From: an uncultured Dorea sp.
GTDB lineage: Bacteria; Bacillota; Clostridia; Lachnospirales; Lachnospiraceae
Direction: 5' to 3'
Length of the DNA stretch: 64,000 bases
NCBI GenBank assembly: GCA_910577685.1
Contig: CAJTOH010000015.1
Location: forward strand, 19,402 to 83,401
The notes below the pieces were generated by a model. The model saw only the letters and a list, made by a program, of their open reading frames with translations. It searched no databases and was not told the DNA's origin. A program made the position numbers and the translations under genes. Shown piece after piece: positions 1 to 10,094 of the stretch (positions are counted from its first letter, which is position 1; each line of letters starts with the position of its first letter).

Positions 1-33
1 TGTCCCATTAAGCAGCCCCCCTTTTCTAAAACT

Positions 34-1068
34 CTAAAACGCCTCTTCAATTCCCTTAATTACAGACTCCACATCTTCCCTTCTTACCAAAAACCTCTCT
101 GCTCCGTCAACCGCTACGGAATCGAACTCATCGTCATAAGCCCTGTAAGATACAGAAACATCGGGAGCGCCTTCCATATTCCTCCGGAACACAACCGTAA
201 GGTAAGGCTCCTCTTTTCCGGCGCTTCCATCACCGTCTATCTCCGCCGCAAGCCCGACGCCTGAAATCAACTGATACAGCGCGGCAAATTCCTTTTTCCC
301 CACTTCTTTCCTGCCGAATTTGTACGAGCCTGCCGCCGCGTCCACCTCAACGGTATACTCCCTGCCCTCTGCCGTAATCTCAAGCCCCTTTATCGTCTCT
401 GCAGAAACCAGCGCGGGAATCTTCAAAATATAGTCAAAAGGCTCTCTCCCGAAAATCATTTCAAGTACGGCGTCCGAAAGCACATAGACCTGCTCCGGTC
501 TGCCTGCCACAGCCGCATAACGCCCGCCATGGCCGTCCTCCTCTCCGAGTATAACCTCGGCCCAGGTATCCGCGTCATCCGTATTCTGGGCCACGGTATC
601 CTCCAAAGTATCCACATATTCCACACGGTAGCCCATATCCGAATCCGCAATCCCCGTGTCAACGCCTTCTTCAACCTCCGCAGGCGTATCGAACGTAAGG
701 CCGCACAGCTCCTTAAACATCTCAAACATAACTTCCGTATTCATCGTAACATTCTCGTCGTAAGGATTTAAAATCTCCCAGTAGTCAAACTGCATCTTAT
801 AATCCGCCGGTACCCTTGAAATACAGAGGATCTCCTCCCCGCCCTTAGTAAGGGAGACGCTGCGGATCCCGTTGGGAATAAACTGCGGCACAGACGCTTG
901 TTTTAACGTCTTTGCCCCATCATCCCTTGCGCTCTCCTGCGTCCCGGTTTTCGCCGGGGTTATATCCGCTCCCTTGTCTTCTTCCTTCGCCTTGGAGCAC
1001 CCGGAGGATAAAAGAAGCGTCAGGCAGACAGCAAATGCCGCGACCCTTTTCCCATGTTGTCTTCCCAT
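34..1068 (-). CDS. putative lipoprotein, DUF4340-like
   Basis: A 344-residue protein with a short basic N-terminus, a hydrophobic stretch and a lipobox ending at Cys24 (LLSSGC), so it is predicted to be lipid-anchored on the outer face of the membrane. The mature part is acidic, has no further membrane segment, and its alternating strand-like pattern resembles DUF4340 proteins, but that assignment is weak. It is the last gene of the carbohydrate-transport operon, 41 bp after the GH3 glycosidase gene, so it is probably co-transcribed. No enzymatic motif is visible and its substrate or partner is unknown. The lipoprotein call is solid, the family call is not. Confidence 0.6.
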   Translation of the reverse strand: MGRQHGKRVAAFAVCLTLLLSSGCSKAKEEDKGADITPAKTGTQESARDDGAKTLKQASVPQFIPNGIRSVSLTKGGEEILCISRVPADYKMQFDYWEILNPYDENVTMNTEVMFEMFKELCGLTFDTPAEVEEGVDTGIADSDMGYRVEYVDTLEDTVAQNTDDADTWAEVILGEEDGHGGRYAAVAGRPEQVYVLSDAVLEMIFGREPFDYILKIPALVSAETIKGLEITAEGREYTVEVDAAAGSYKFGRKEVGKKEFAALYQLISGVGLAAEIDGDGSAGKEEPYLTVVFRRNMEGAPDVSVSYRAYDDEFDSVAVDGAERFLVRREDVESVIKGIEEAF

Positions 1069-1109
1069 GTTTCTTAATTTCCTTTCCTGACTGATTCCCC
1101 TCGTCCGCC

Positions 1110-3236
1110 TTACGAATCCAGCGTCACCAAGACCTCCGCGGCCTCTTTCCCCGAAAGCTCCCTGCTTCTTGCATCCGGCTGGGACGTCCCGACAAACAGC
1201 TTAAACTTCTTACTGTCAATATACCGTTCTCCCTCTTCGTCCACCACGGTCATCGCCCGGTTCGGAATCACAAGTTCCACAGACTTTTCCTCCCCGGCCT
1301 TTAAAAATACCCGTTTAAATCCGCACAGGCTGTGGTTCGGCACTGCCAGATCTGATTCCGTATCCTTGATATAGACCTGAACCACCTCTTCCGTATCCCT
1401 CTGCCCCTGATTCTTTAACACCGCCAGAACACGGATATCCGATTCCTCTGTAACCTGCCCCAGAATCTCCGCTCCTGAAACACGCACGTCCCCATACGAC
1501 AATCCATACCCGAAGGGGTACAAGGGTTCCTCCTCAATATACCGGTAAGTACGGTTCTTCATGGAATAATCCGTAAATTCAGGCAGCCCCTCAAGGTCTT
1601 TATAGAATGTAACCGGCAGCTTCCCGGACGGAGACACATTGCCAAACAAAATATCCGCCACGGCCCTGCCGCCCCTTGCCCCCGGATACCACGCCATCAG
1701 TATTCCGCCGCAGCGCTCCTGGGCATAGGTCATGTCAACGGCGCTTCCCGCCGTCAGGACGACCACAGTGGGTTTCCCCACAGCCGTAACTTTCTCGATC
1801 AGTTCCTCCTGAACCCGCGGAAGGTGCAGATCCTTCTTATCCCCGGAAGCGTCGCTGTTTCCCGCGTCTCCTTCCTCCCCTTCCAGCGTCTCGTCAAGCC
1901 CTACGCAGATCACCACCACGTCGCTGTGTTCCGCCGTAATAACCGCCTCCGAAATCCGGTCCTGTCTCCACGCAAGGCTCTCCACCCGGTCATTCTCCAA
2001 ATGGCATCCTTCCGAGTACAGCACGCGGATCCCGTCGCCCGCTTCATCCTGAATCCCTTCCAGTATGGTGATATATCTTGAAGAAGTACCGTGATAATTC
2101 CCAATGAGCGCCGCCCTGCTGTCTGCATTTGGCCCCACCACGCCGATGGTCTTTAACTTCTGCCTGTCAAAAGGAAGTACGCCGTCATTCTTAAGCAGCA
2201 CGCTTCCCTTCCTCGCCATATTAAGCGCCGCTTCCACATGCTCCCGGCACTCCACCGCCTCATAAGGGATCTCATCATACTCGCTTCCGTCGAACAGCCC
2301 CAAAAGGAACCTTGTGGTCAGGAGCCTCTCCGCCGAGGCGGTAATATCCTCCTCCGAGATCAACCCCTCCTCGACGGCGGCCAAAAGATGCAGGTATGTA
2401 TTCCCGCAGTTCACATCACAGCCGCATTTAAGCGCCAGCGCGGCCGACTCCCTTGCATTTCTCGTCACCTGATGATTCTCGTGGAAATCCTTGATCGCCC
2501 AGCAGTCCGATGTAAAATGCCCGTCAAACTCCCACTTGCCGCGGAGCACCTCTTCCATCAGGTACTTATGCCCGCAGCAGGGTTCCCCGTTGGTGCGGTT
2601 GTAGGCTCCCATTACAGACTCCACATCCGCCTCCCTGACCAGCGCCTCGAACGCCGGGAGATATGTCTCCCACATATCCTTCATACCGACCTCAGCGTCA
2701 AACTCATGGCGTACTGCCTCCGGACCGCTGTGAACGGCAAAATGCTTGGCGCATGCCGCCGCCTTCATCACAGGGCCGTCCCCCTGAAGCCCTTCCACAA
2801 ACCGGACGCCGAGGCGGGAAGTCAGATAAGGGTCTTCCCCGTAAGTCTCATGCCCCCTGCCCCAGCGCGGGTCGCGGAAAATGTTCACGTTAGGGGACCA
2901 GAACGTAAGCCCTTTATAGATATCCCTGTCGCCATGCCGGGAATAAGCGTTATATTTCGCCCTTCCCTCCGTGGCAATAATATCCCCCGCCTTCTCCATC
3001 CCCTCCTCGTCAAATGCGGCCGCCATACCGATCGCCTGAGGGAACATGGTAGCGGTTCCCGCCCTTGCAACGCCGTGCAGCGCCTCGTTCCAGTAGTTGT
3101 ATGCAGGAACACCCAGCCGCTTCACCGGCGCGGCGTCATATTTAAGCTGGGCCGCCTTCTCCATCAGCGTCATCTTTGAAACCAGTTCCTTCGCCTTTTT
3201 TCTCGCTTTTGCTCTCTCTTTTCTATGATTTCCCAT
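1110..3236 (-). CDS. glycoside hydrolase family 3 (beta-glucosidase/beta-xylosidase)
   Basis: A 708-residue GH3 enzyme that should release terminal beta-linked sugars from oligosaccharides. The N-terminal barrel (about residues 20-320) contains the AKHF substrate-binding motif near residue 163 and the nucleophile motif TSDCWA with Asp244. The alpha/beta sandwich domain follows, and a C-terminal fibronectin-III-like domain (about 590-690) ends the protein. There is no signal peptide, so it acts in the cytoplasm on imported sugars. The ATG is preceded by AAAGGAG at good spacing. It follows the YesN-like regulator gene by 32 bp in the transporter operon, which fits intracellular hydrolysis of the imported glycoside. 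The exact sugar (glucose, xylose or other) cannot be read from sequence. Confidence 0.93.
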   Translation of the reverse strand: MGNHRKERAKARKKAKELVSKMTLMEKAAQLKYDAAPVKRLGVPAYNYWNEALHGVARAGTATMFPQAIGMAAAFDEEGMEKAGDIIATEGRAKYNAYSRHGDRDIYKGLTFWSPNVNIFRDPRWGRGHETYGEDPYLTSRLGVRFVEGLQGDGPVMKAAACAKHFAVHSGPEAVRHEFDAEVGMKDMWETYLPAFEALVREADVESVMGAYNRTNGEPCCGHKYLMEEVLRGKWEFDGHFTSDCWAIKDFHENHQVTRNARESAALALKCGCDVNCGNTYLHLLAAVEEGLISEEDITASAERLLTTRFLLGLFDGSEYDEIPYEAVECREHVEAALNMARKGSVLLKNDGVLPFDRQKLKTIGVVGPNADSRAALIGNYHGTSSRYITILEGIQDEAGDGIRVLYSEGCHLENDRVESLAWRQDRISEAVITAEHSDVVVICVGLDETLEGEEGDAGNSDASGDKKDLHLPRVQEELIEKVTAVGKPTVVVLTAGSAVDMTYAQERCGGILMAWYPGARGGRAVADILFGNVSPSGKLPVTFYKDLEGLPEFTDYSMKNRTYRYIEEEPLYPFGYGLSYGDVRVSGAEILGQVTEESDIRVLAVLKNQGQRDTEEVVQVYIKDTESDLAVPNHSLCGFKRVFLKAGEEKSVELVIPNRAMTVVDEEGERYIDSKKFKLFVGTSQPDARSRELSGKEAAEVLVTLDS

Positions 3237-3268
3237 CCTTCAAACTCCTTTACTATATACGTTTTCCC

Positions 3269-4840
3269 TTACGCCTCGCCGCCCCCTTGAAGCTCCTCCC
3301 GGTACTTTGTCGGCGACTTCCCCGTATGCTTCTTAAAAGCAAGGGAAAAATAATTGGTATCCCGGTATCCCACCATCAATGCGATCTCCCCGATCTTAAA
3401 GCTGGTCGTGTCAAGCAGCGACTTGGCCTTCTCGATCCGTTTCCGCACAATATACTCATTGCACCCTTCCTTCGTCACCCGCTTAAAAAGCCGGGAAAAA
3501 TAATTGGGCGTAATATACAGGGACACGGCGATATTAGACACCGTAAGCTCCTCGGTCAGATGCTCGGAAATATAATACTTCGCCTTGGCAATAATCTCAT
3601 GCACATTCTCATCCTGTCCGCCGAGCATCTGTACAAGGAACATCTCCGTCACATTGCAGGCCTCGTCCCTTGACGCGGCCCGAAGGCTCTTAGACAGCGC
3701 GTCCAGCTTCCCCGAATCCGCCTCTCCGGCTTCCCCCGCATAAGAAAAATAAACGCAGGAAGCCAGCTCAAAACACAGTCTCCGAACCGTCTGTCCGGAC
3801 AGATTATAGGACTCCGCCGCCTTAGCAAACGTCCGGTAAGCTTTCAGCACATAATCCGTATTCCCGATATTGCCGCACATGATCGCCTTCAGCTCAGCAT
3901 AAATATCCTTAAAAATATGATTCTTGTTCTGCTCCCCCAAAAGCTGCACGATATCCTGTATCCCTTCCTTCTCCGTGTCCAGAAGGTGCTTTGCGTCATG
4001 GTAAGAAACATAAAGCCCCTCCATCCGCTCCGCAACGCTGCCGATCACCATCTTAGGCTTGCAGTCGAATTCATCCTGCAGGATGTCCGAAAGCTTCCGG
4101 GTCTTTTCCAGCACGGACTCCTCTTTCTCTCTCAGGAAATACGCTACCACCACCGCACCGTCGTCGTCCGGGAACGTAATCCCTTCTTCCTCCGCGTCTA
4201 CAATGCTGATGCAGATATTCTTCATAGACATCTCCCGGAAATTCTTCTCCGTCGGCTGGTTTTCCAGACACAGCGCAGGGGCAATGAGCATCACCTGAAA
4301 CCCGGAAAAACTGGCCAGATTATAAAATTCACGCAATTCTTCAAGCAGCCGAGCACTGTTCCCCCTGCGGTGGATTAAGTCCCGCATACACGTCTCAAGC
4401 CGTATCTGCTCCGCCATGCCCCGCGTCCGGCGCGCCAGCATAGAACTCTTCTCTTCCTCCTCCGCTTTCGTAAGATACTGGACCTGCTCCCGGATCGCCC
4501 GGGACAGATCCGACTCCTCCACCGGTTTCAGGAAAAAATCCTGCACCTTAAGCCTCAGGCTCTGTCTGGCATACTCGAAACTGTCATACCCTGTCAGCAC
4601 CAGCACCCTAAGCTTCGGAGAAAGCTCCTTCGCCGCCTCGATAAGCTCAAGCCCCGACATCTCCGACATCCGGATGTCCGTGATCAGAATATCCGGGCGG
4701 TACTCCCTCAGAAGCTCCAGCGCCTCCTTGGCCGAACCGGCCGTAAAGACCTTTCCCACCCCAAGCTCCGGCCATGGGATCACCTTCTTGATTCCCATCC
4801 GGATCATTTTCTCATCGTCCACAATCAATACCTTATACAT
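3269..4840 (-). CDS. YesN-like response regulator with AraC-type output domain
   Basis: A 523-residue regulator. The N-terminal receiver domain (1-120) has the acidic pair DDE at 8-10 and the phosphoacceptor Asp55 (ITDIRM). A middle region of about 280 residues follows, and the last 100 residues carry two helix-turn-helix motifs of the AraC type ending in the usual KSPTKYRE signature. It should bind DNA when phosphorylated by the kinase encoded just upstream, whose stop codon overlaps its start by 8 nt. A GGGGAG site precedes the ATG. By analogy with YesMN systems it probably activates the sugar-transport operon in which it sits. Confidence 0.93.
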   Translation of the reverse strand: MYKVLIVDDEKMIRMGIKKVIPWPELGVGKVFTAGSAKEALELLREYRPDILITDIRMSEMSGLELIEAAKELSPKLRVLVLTGYDSFEYARQSLRLKVQDFFLKPVEESDLSRAIREQVQYLTKAEEEEKSSMLARRTRGMAEQIRLETCMRDLIHRRGNSARLLEELREFYNLASFSGFQVMLIAPALCLENQPTEKNFREMSMKNICISIVDAEEEGITFPDDDGAVVVAYFLREKEESVLEKTRKLSDILQDEFDCKPKMVIGSVAERMEGLYVSYHDAKHLLDTEKEGIQDIVQLLGEQNKNHIFKDIYAELKAIMCGNIGNTDYVLKAYRTFAKAAESYNLSGQTVRRLCFELASCVYFSYAGEAGEADSGKLDALSKSLRAASRDEACNVTEMFLVQMLGGQDENVHEIIAKAKYYISEHLTEELTVSNIAVSLYITPNYFSRLFKRVTKEGCNEYIVRKRIEKAKSLLDTTSFKIGEIALMVGYRDTNYFSLAFKKHTGKSPTKYREELQGGGEA

Positions 4841-6623
4841 GAATCATCTCCCCTTGAATCAAATCCTCCTGCACCTTCGTCACGTAAGGGATCCTGATCT
4901 CCACAGTGACCCCGCCGAAGGAATTCCTCAGATAATGAAGTCCAAAGCCCGCGCCATAGAGAAGCTCGATCCGCTTATTCACATTCCGCACCCCGTATCC
5001 GAAGGACTCGTCATACTCCGACAACTGCTGGTTCATCTCGTCAATCTGCTTCTGGGTCATACCCGTCCCCGTATCGGCAAGGGAGAGATTCACCATATTC
5101 CCCTGACGCACCGCCTGAAGAGAAATGTTCCCTTCCTTCCCCTGCTTAATCTTAATGCCATGGTAAATAGAATTCTCCACCAAAGGCTGCAGCGTAAGCT
5201 TCGGGATCATCGCCCCTCTGCAGTCCTCCCCAAGCCCGATTTCCATCCCGATAATGTGGTCGTACCGCATATTCTGGATAATCAGGTAATTCCTCACATG
5301 CTCAACCTCCATTTCCAGCGGGATCACGTCGTGCCCCCGGCTTAAACAGATCCTGTAATACCGCGCCAACGCCTTCACCAGCGTCGAAATCTCCTGATTC
5401 CCGTCCGCCACTGCCTGCCAGTGTATACAGTCCAGAGTGTTATACAGGAAGTGGGGCTGGATCTGGGACTGCAGGGAATTAAAACGTATCTGCTCGATCT
5501 GGTGCTGCTCCTGCTTGACCTGCTCCATCAGCACCACGATCTCCTCCATCATAGAATTGAATCCCGTCGCCAGTTTTGCAAAATCCTCTCCCATATGTCC
5601 GGCGTCAATCCTCACGGACAGCAACCCCGCCGCCACGTCGTCCATATTCTGCACCACCCTGTCGAGGGGCTCATACACCTTCCGGATAATCTTCTTCACG
5701 ATAACATAGCTGACAGCCACCAGCGCCAGCAAAATCCCCGCCATAGGACCGATCATCCGGATGCTGGGACGGTACAGCTCAATGGACGCAATACTGCTGA
5801 TAATATAAAAATTCCAGTTATGTACTTTCTGGTAGACATAGAGCCTCCCCTTCTGGTAGAAACTCCCCTGCCCGTCCCCAAGCCGCCCCATATAGTCGAC
5901 AGACTCCCCGATTTTCTTCGTATCCCTTGCGGCAACCACAGTCCCGTCCGTACTCAAAACCTCCGTACTCCTCCCGCCCTGAGCCTCCCCCACGATCTGG
6001 CTCAAAACCGGGTTAGAAAAATTCATGCATAAAAGCCCCCGCTCCTCGTACAGCTTCTCGAGGCTGTAGACCGGAAAATACACATTTACCGTATACTGCT
6101 TTCCTTTATAGTAGGCGTTGGAAAATCCGATCTTCAACGTACTGTCCTGCCCGTTCTTACACTGTTCCAGATCCCGCTCATACACATTGTGGAACTCCGA
6201 AGCCGCAAGCGCGTCCCTCCCCCGATAAAGATAATCGTCCATCTGATAGCTGATGACAGCGACGAAATTCATATCCGACGCCATATTAAGGCCGCTGGAT
6301 AAGACGTTATTCGCCTCCGTTGTCGCCAAAGCATACTCCGGAAGATGCTTATCTCCGCATTTCAGATACCGCTGCACGGAACCGTCGATGACAAGGGCTA
6401 CGGCCATCGCCTTATATTCCTCCAGCTTATTCTGGTAATTTTCCGCAAGGGTGGAATTCTTATCCTGTAAAAGCTCAATCGACTTATCCCTCAGAGAAGA
6501 AACAGATGATATAGTAGACACAATCAGGACGATCAGCGCCGTGAAAGTGATAGACACGCTGATAAGCGCCTGCATCTTCCTGTCAAACTTCCATCTTCCG
6601 ATACGTTTTTTCCATCTTTTCAT
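4833..6623 (-). CDS. YesM-like sensor histidine kinase
   Basis: A membrane sensor kinase of about 596 residues. One transmembrane segment lies near residues 20-42, followed by an extracellular sensor region of about 240 residues, a second segment near 290-312, a HAMP linker, and the His_kinase domain with the phosphoacceptor motif SQIQPHFLYNTLD. The ATPase domain is at the C-terminus (GVRNV near the end). I chose the ATG at 6623, which has AGG nine bases upstream, over a TTG five codons earlier. It is paired with the YesN-like regulator (8-nt overlap) and is co-directional with the sugar ABC permeases, so it likely senses an extracellular sugar or the loaded binding protein. Confidence 0.92.
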   Translation of the reverse strand: MKRWKKRIGRWKFDRKMQALISVSITFTALIVLIVSTISSVSSLRDKSIELLQDKNSTLAENYQNKLEEYKAMAVALVIDGSVQRYLKCGDKHLPEYALATTEANNVLSSGLNMASDMNFVAVISYQMDDYLYRGRDALAASEFHNVYERDLEQCKNGQDSTLKIGFSNAYYKGKQYTVNVYFPVYSLEKLYEERGLLCMNFSNPVLSQIVGEAQGGRSTEVLSTDGTVVAARDTKKIGESVDYMGRLGDGQGSFYQKGRLYVYQKVHNWNFYIISSIASIELYRPSIRMIGPMAGILLALVAVSYVIVKKIIRKVYEPLDRVVQNMDDVAAGLLSVRIDAGHMGEDFAKLATGFNSMMEEIVVLMEQVKQEQHQIEQIRFNSLQSQIQPHFLYNTLDCIHWQAVADGNQEISTLVKALARYYRICLSRGHDVIPLEMEVEHVRNYLIIQNMRYDHIIGMEIGLGEDCRGAMIPKLTLQPLVENSIYHGIKIKQGKEGNISLQAVRQGNMVNLSLADTGTGMTQKQIDEMNQQLSEYDESFGYGVRNVNKRIELLYGAGFGLHYLRNSFGGVTVEIRIPYVTKVQEDLIQGEMIHV

Positions 6624-6819
6624 AAACTTTTTCCTCAACTTTTGCGGGGCTTCCCAACCCCCAAGCCATTTAAAGACACCCCGGCCTCCCGGGCCTTACC
6701 AAGAGTATACCTTAAAAAAACCGCCTCTGTCAGCATCTCTGTACATGGAAATATACGGAAAATACCGACAAGGGCAGTTTTCAATGATTTCCGGCGTCCT
6801 TAGCGGCTAAAACATACCG

Positions 6820-7668
6820 CTATCCCTTCACGGCGCCTGCGGTCATACCTTTGACCAGCTTATCTTGGAAGATAATAAACATAACGATCATCGGTAACAG
6901 AGTCAGGGTGAGGACTGCCATGATCATCGGCGTATTCATGGAATACTGCCCCTGGAATTCCCAGATTGCCAGCGGAAGCGTCCGGTTTGCCGAGGACTGG
7001 GTCAGCGTATAGGCGAAAGAAAATTCATTCCACATATTCACGCCGTTATAGATCGCAAGCGTCGCAAGCCCGGGCTTTGCCAGCGGCAGGATCATAGAGA
7101 AAAACATCTGAACCTTCCCGCAGCCGTCAATCTCCGCAGACTCTTCAATCTCCCTTGGGATCTCCTTCATGAAACTGGTCAGGATAAACACGGAGATCGG
7201 CACTGCAAACGCGATATACGGCCCAATCAGCGACCAGATACTGTCATAAAGCCCCGTCGCCTTCGACATCTTGAATACCGGGATCAGCGTGATATGCACC
7301 GGGATGGACATACACGCCACAATCCCCGCATAGATGGGGTTCGCCAGCTTAAACCTGAACCTTGCCAGCGGATACGAAGCGCATGCCGATATAAACAAAA
7401 GCAGCACCAGCGAGATTGTAAGCACGATCACGCTATTCATGAAATACCTGCCGAAGCCGCCGGTCAGCACTTCTTTATAGTTAGTAAAATTCAGAGAATC
7501 CGGGAGGTTAAAGACTCCCTTCGTAAGCATCTCGAACTTCTCCTTAAAAGAGTTCAGCACCATAAAGATAAAGGGCATAAACGATACGATCAGGTAAAAA
7601 ACCGCCAAGGCAAACGCGATCACCCAACAAATAATACTCTTTCTTTTATTCTTCTTATAAAGATCCAT
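6820..7668 (-). CDS. carbohydrate ABC transporter permease (MalG type)
   Basis: A 282-residue inner-membrane permease with six predicted transmembrane segments. The EAA loop (EIDGCGKVQMFFSMILPLAKPG) that contacts the transport ATPase is visible near residue 190. It forms a heterodimer with the permease encoded immediately upstream. I prefer the ATG at 7668 because a strong GGAGG lies nine bases before it; a longer start at 7692 has no ribosome binding site and overlaps the upstream gene. No ATP-binding subunit is encoded in the window, so it probably uses a shared MsmK/MalK-type ATPase encoded elsewhere. Confidence 0.93.
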   Translation of the reverse strand: MDLYKKNKRKSIICWVIAFALAVFYLIVSFMPFIFMVLNSFKEKFEMLTKGVFNLPDSLNFTNYKEVLTGGFGRYFMNSVIVLTISLVLLLFISACASYPLARFRFKLANPIYAGIVACMSIPVHITLIPVFKMSKATGLYDSIWSLIGPYIAFAVPISVFILTSFMKEIPREIEESAEIDGCGKVQMFFSMILPLAKPGLATLAIYNGVNMWNEFSFAYTLTQSSANRTLPLAIWEFQGQYSMNTPMIMAVLTLTLLPMIVMFIIFQDKLVKGMTAGAVKG

Positions 7669-7672
7669 ACCT

Positions 7673-8575
7673 CTATGCCTCCTCTTTCCCATTCAGAATC
7701 TTCATGGTAATCAAAGATACCAGCGTGATCAGGATAAACATGCCTCCCGCCACCGCAGAACCATAGCCCATGTTAAATACGCTGAAAGACTGCTTATACA
7801 TATAAGTAGCCATCAACTCCGTCGAAGTACCAGGGCCGCCTCCCGTCATAACATAGATCAGGTCGAAGTATTTCAAAGACCCGACCATAGACAGGATCGC
7901 GGCGCTTTTCATAGACGGAACCAAAAGCGGAAACGCTATTTTCCAGAAATACTGCCCTCTGGTAGCCCCGTCAATCCTTGCGGCCTCAAACACGTCGTAA
8001 GGTATATTGGTAAACGCCGCCATAAAGTACACCATATAGAACGGCGTGAACTGCCAGCAGATAACCATGATGACCGTAAGAAGCGCCGTCTTCGGATTCC
8101 CGAGCAGATCGACGTTCCCCCCGCCGAACCAGCCGGAAATCGTGCTTACCAGACCGCCGTTGGTCGCCAGCGCATAGGTAAACAAGAAACCGATCGCAAC
8201 CGATGACATCAGAAGCGGAATGAACCAGATTACCTTAAAAACAGTAAGCTTCTTCCCGCCAAAATCAAGGAACGTCGCCAATGACAGCCCGATCGGAATC
8301 TGGATACAGATAGACAGCACCATGATCACCAAGTTATTGCGGAAAGCAATCCAGAAATTCTCATCCGCAATCAGAGTCTTCCAGTTCCCGATCCCTACGA
8401 ATTTCTTCGCAGCCGAGATTCCGTTCCACTGGTATGTACTCGTAATAAAAGTATCTATGATAGGGTAAATGACATAGACTGCCATCAAAACCGCCACAGG
8501 CGCCAGAAACAGCATCGCAACCCTTCTGGTATCCCTCTGCCTGAGCTTCTCCAGAGAAATCTCTTTTCCACCCAT
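7673..8575 (-). CDS. carbohydrate ABC transporter permease (MalF/UgpA type)
   Basis: A 300-residue permease with six predicted membrane helices and the conserved cytoplasmic EAA loop (EAARIDGATRGQYFWKI) near residue 200, typical of the CUT1 sugar importer family. It is paired with the MalG-type permease 4 bp downstream and follows the solute-binding lipoprotein gene, from which it is separated by a 130-bp gap containing a stem-loop. AAGGAGG precedes the ATG by ten bases. The substrate is probably an oligosaccharide or glycoside, inferred only from the GH3 enzyme and sugar-type regulators in the same operon. Confidence 0.93.
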   Translation of the reverse strand: MGGKEISLEKLRQRDTRRVAMLFLAPVAVLMAVYVIYPIIDTFITSTYQWNGISAAKKFVGIGNWKTLIADENFWIAFRNNLVIMVLSICIQIPIGLSLATFLDFGGKKLTVFKVIWFIPLLMSSVAIGFLFTYALATNGGLVSTISGWFGGGNVDLLGNPKTALLTVIMVICWQFTPFYMVYFMAAFTNIPYDVFEAARIDGATRGQYFWKIAFPLLVPSMKSAAILSMVGSLKYFDLIYVMTGGGPGTSTELMATYMYKQSFSVFNMGYGSAVAGGMFILITLVSLITMKILNGKEEA

Positions 8576-8632
8576 TCCTAAAATCCCTCCTTTTTGTAAT
8601 ATAAACAGTACCTCTCAAATGCTCATGTATCC

Positions 8633-8679
8633 AAAAAAGAGCCGCCGGAAAATGATAATTTATATAAAACATTTCCCGG
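8633..8679 (-). terminator. intercistronic stem-loop after the binding-protein gene
   Basis: Two 10-nt arms (8645-8654 and 8670-8679, CCGGAAAATG against CATTTCCCGG, one wobble) are followed on the minus strand by a GC-rich stretch and six T residues at 8633-8638. It lies 26 bp after the solute-binding protein gene and 58 bp before the permease. Such elements commonly cause partial termination or stabilise the upstream message so that binding protein is made in excess over permease. Confidence 0.55.
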
Positions 8680-8705
8680 AAGCCCCTTCTTACATAAACT
8701 ATACT

Positions 8706-10064
8706 CTACTCTGCCTTATTTGCCAGATATTCGTCCATGGCTTTCTGCATAGCTTCCTGCGCCTCCTGCGGAGTCTTCGTCAGACCGAACACCTCCTGCA
8801 GGCCGTCCAGATGCGCCGTAGCTACTGCCGGCGGCAGATACTGGTCATACCATAGCTGAATCTCAGATGCATTATTCGCCGCTTCCACGACTTCCTTCGT
8901 AATAGAATCGGTAAGCTTTTCCTCAATGCCCAGAACCGGAGGAATCTTTCCGTTCTCAACTTCAAAATCAATCACTTCATCAGACAGGTGGGCTTCCGCG
9001 CACTCAAAAGCCGCCTCTAATTTCTCACCTTCACAGTTGAACACCAAGAACTGGTCGCCGACCGTACCGATCATGATAGACGCGTCCGCGTCAGACTCTT
9101 CGATTGCCGGGAACGGGAACCACCCGATCTTCTCGTAGAATTCCGCGCTGTCAGTCGCAAATGTGCCAGTATACCAGGAACCGCACAACAGCATGCCCGC
9201 CGTCTCCTGATACATAAGCTGCTTCGCCTGTCCGTCGTCCTCACTCAGGGAATTCACGCCGTCCGGAAAATATCCTGCTTCCACCCACTCCTGAATCTTC
9301 TCGCCTGCTTTAATGAAACATTCGTCCGTGAACTTTCCTTCTCCTGCTACCGCATTCTGGAACGGCTCAAGCCCGCCGTAACGTGCGGCAAGATTCATAT
9401 AGTACATAGAACCCGTCCACTTGGAACTGTTTGCCAGCGCAAACGGCGTAATATCATTTTCCTTCAAAGTATCACAGATTTTTTCCAGCTCCTTAAGGGT
9501 CTTTGGCTCTTCCAGTTTGTACTTGTCAAACATCTCCTTGTTATAGAAGATACCGGACATTGATACGTTCTGGTAAGGCACGGCGTAGATCTTGCCGTTA
9601 TACGTAGCCTGACCGACCGCTGATTCCATCAGCTTATCCTTGATGTCGGAAGCGTTGAACAGGTCGTCGATCGGCTGACCGAAACCGGAATCAATATATT
9701 CATACATAGGGCCGCCTGACCAGCAGGAATACATATCCGGACACTCCCCCGAACTCATGGCAACTACCAGCTTCTCTTTGTATGTATCATTCTGGGTTGG
9801 AATACTCGTAACCGTGTAGCCGCTGTCTGTCTCAGAGTTGAATTTCTCCACAGCCTTCGTGATCACATCCTTATCCGGGCTCTCCGTCCCGATATTCCAG
9901 TAGACGATCTCCTTGTCCCCGCCGGAAGCTCCCCCGCTGTCTTTACTGCCGCCGTCATTGCCGCTTCCGCTGCCGCTTCCGCTGTCGCCGCCGCATCCGG
10001 CCAGCGATGCCGTCATCGCCGCCGCCATAGAAAGCGCCATAAGCCTTGCAACTCTTTTCTTCAT
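8706..10064 (-). CDS. extracellular solute-binding lipoprotein (sugar ABC transporter)
   Basis: A 452-residue binding protein. The signal peptide ends in the lipobox LAGC at Cys24, followed by a Gly/Ser-rich linker (residues 25-50) and a family 1 solute-binding fold (EIVYWNIGTESPDKDVITKA at its start). It is predicted to be anchored outside the membrane and to deliver a carbohydrate to the two permeases encoded downstream. The start has an AGGAGGAGAAGAG ribosome binding site. It is the first gene of the operon and its 5' untranslated region carries a perfect 17-bp palindrome. The ligand is not identifiable from sequence. Confidence 0.94.
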   Translation of the reverse strand: MKKRVARLMALSMAAAMTASLAGCGGDSGSGSGSGNDGGSKDSGGASGGDKEIVYWNIGTESPDKDVITKAVEKFNSETDSGYTVTSIPTQNDTYKEKLVVAMSSGECPDMYSCWSGGPMYEYIDSGFGQPIDDLFNASDIKDKLMESAVGQATYNGKIYAVPYQNVSMSGIFYNKEMFDKYKLEEPKTLKELEKICDTLKENDITPFALANSSKWTGSMYYMNLAARYGGLEPFQNAVAGEGKFTDECFIKAGEKIQEWVEAGYFPDGVNSLSEDDGQAKQLMYQETAGMLLCGSWYTGTFATDSAEFYEKIGWFPFPAIEESDADASIMIGTVGDQFLVFNCEGEKLEAAFECAEAHLSDEVIDFEVENGKIPPVLGIEEKLTDSITKEVVEAANNASEIQLWYDQYLPPAVATAHLDGLQEVFGLTKTPQEAQEAMQKAMDEYLANKAE

Positions 10065-10094
10065 CTCTTCTCCTCCTTTAACTTGATTCTTCCT

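Noticed and set aside
2238..3179. Long plus-strand open frame (313 codons) inside the GH3 gene
   Set aside because: Antisense shadow: composition is Arg/Pro/His/Leu-rich with no domain, and the minus frame is a clear GH3 enzyme.
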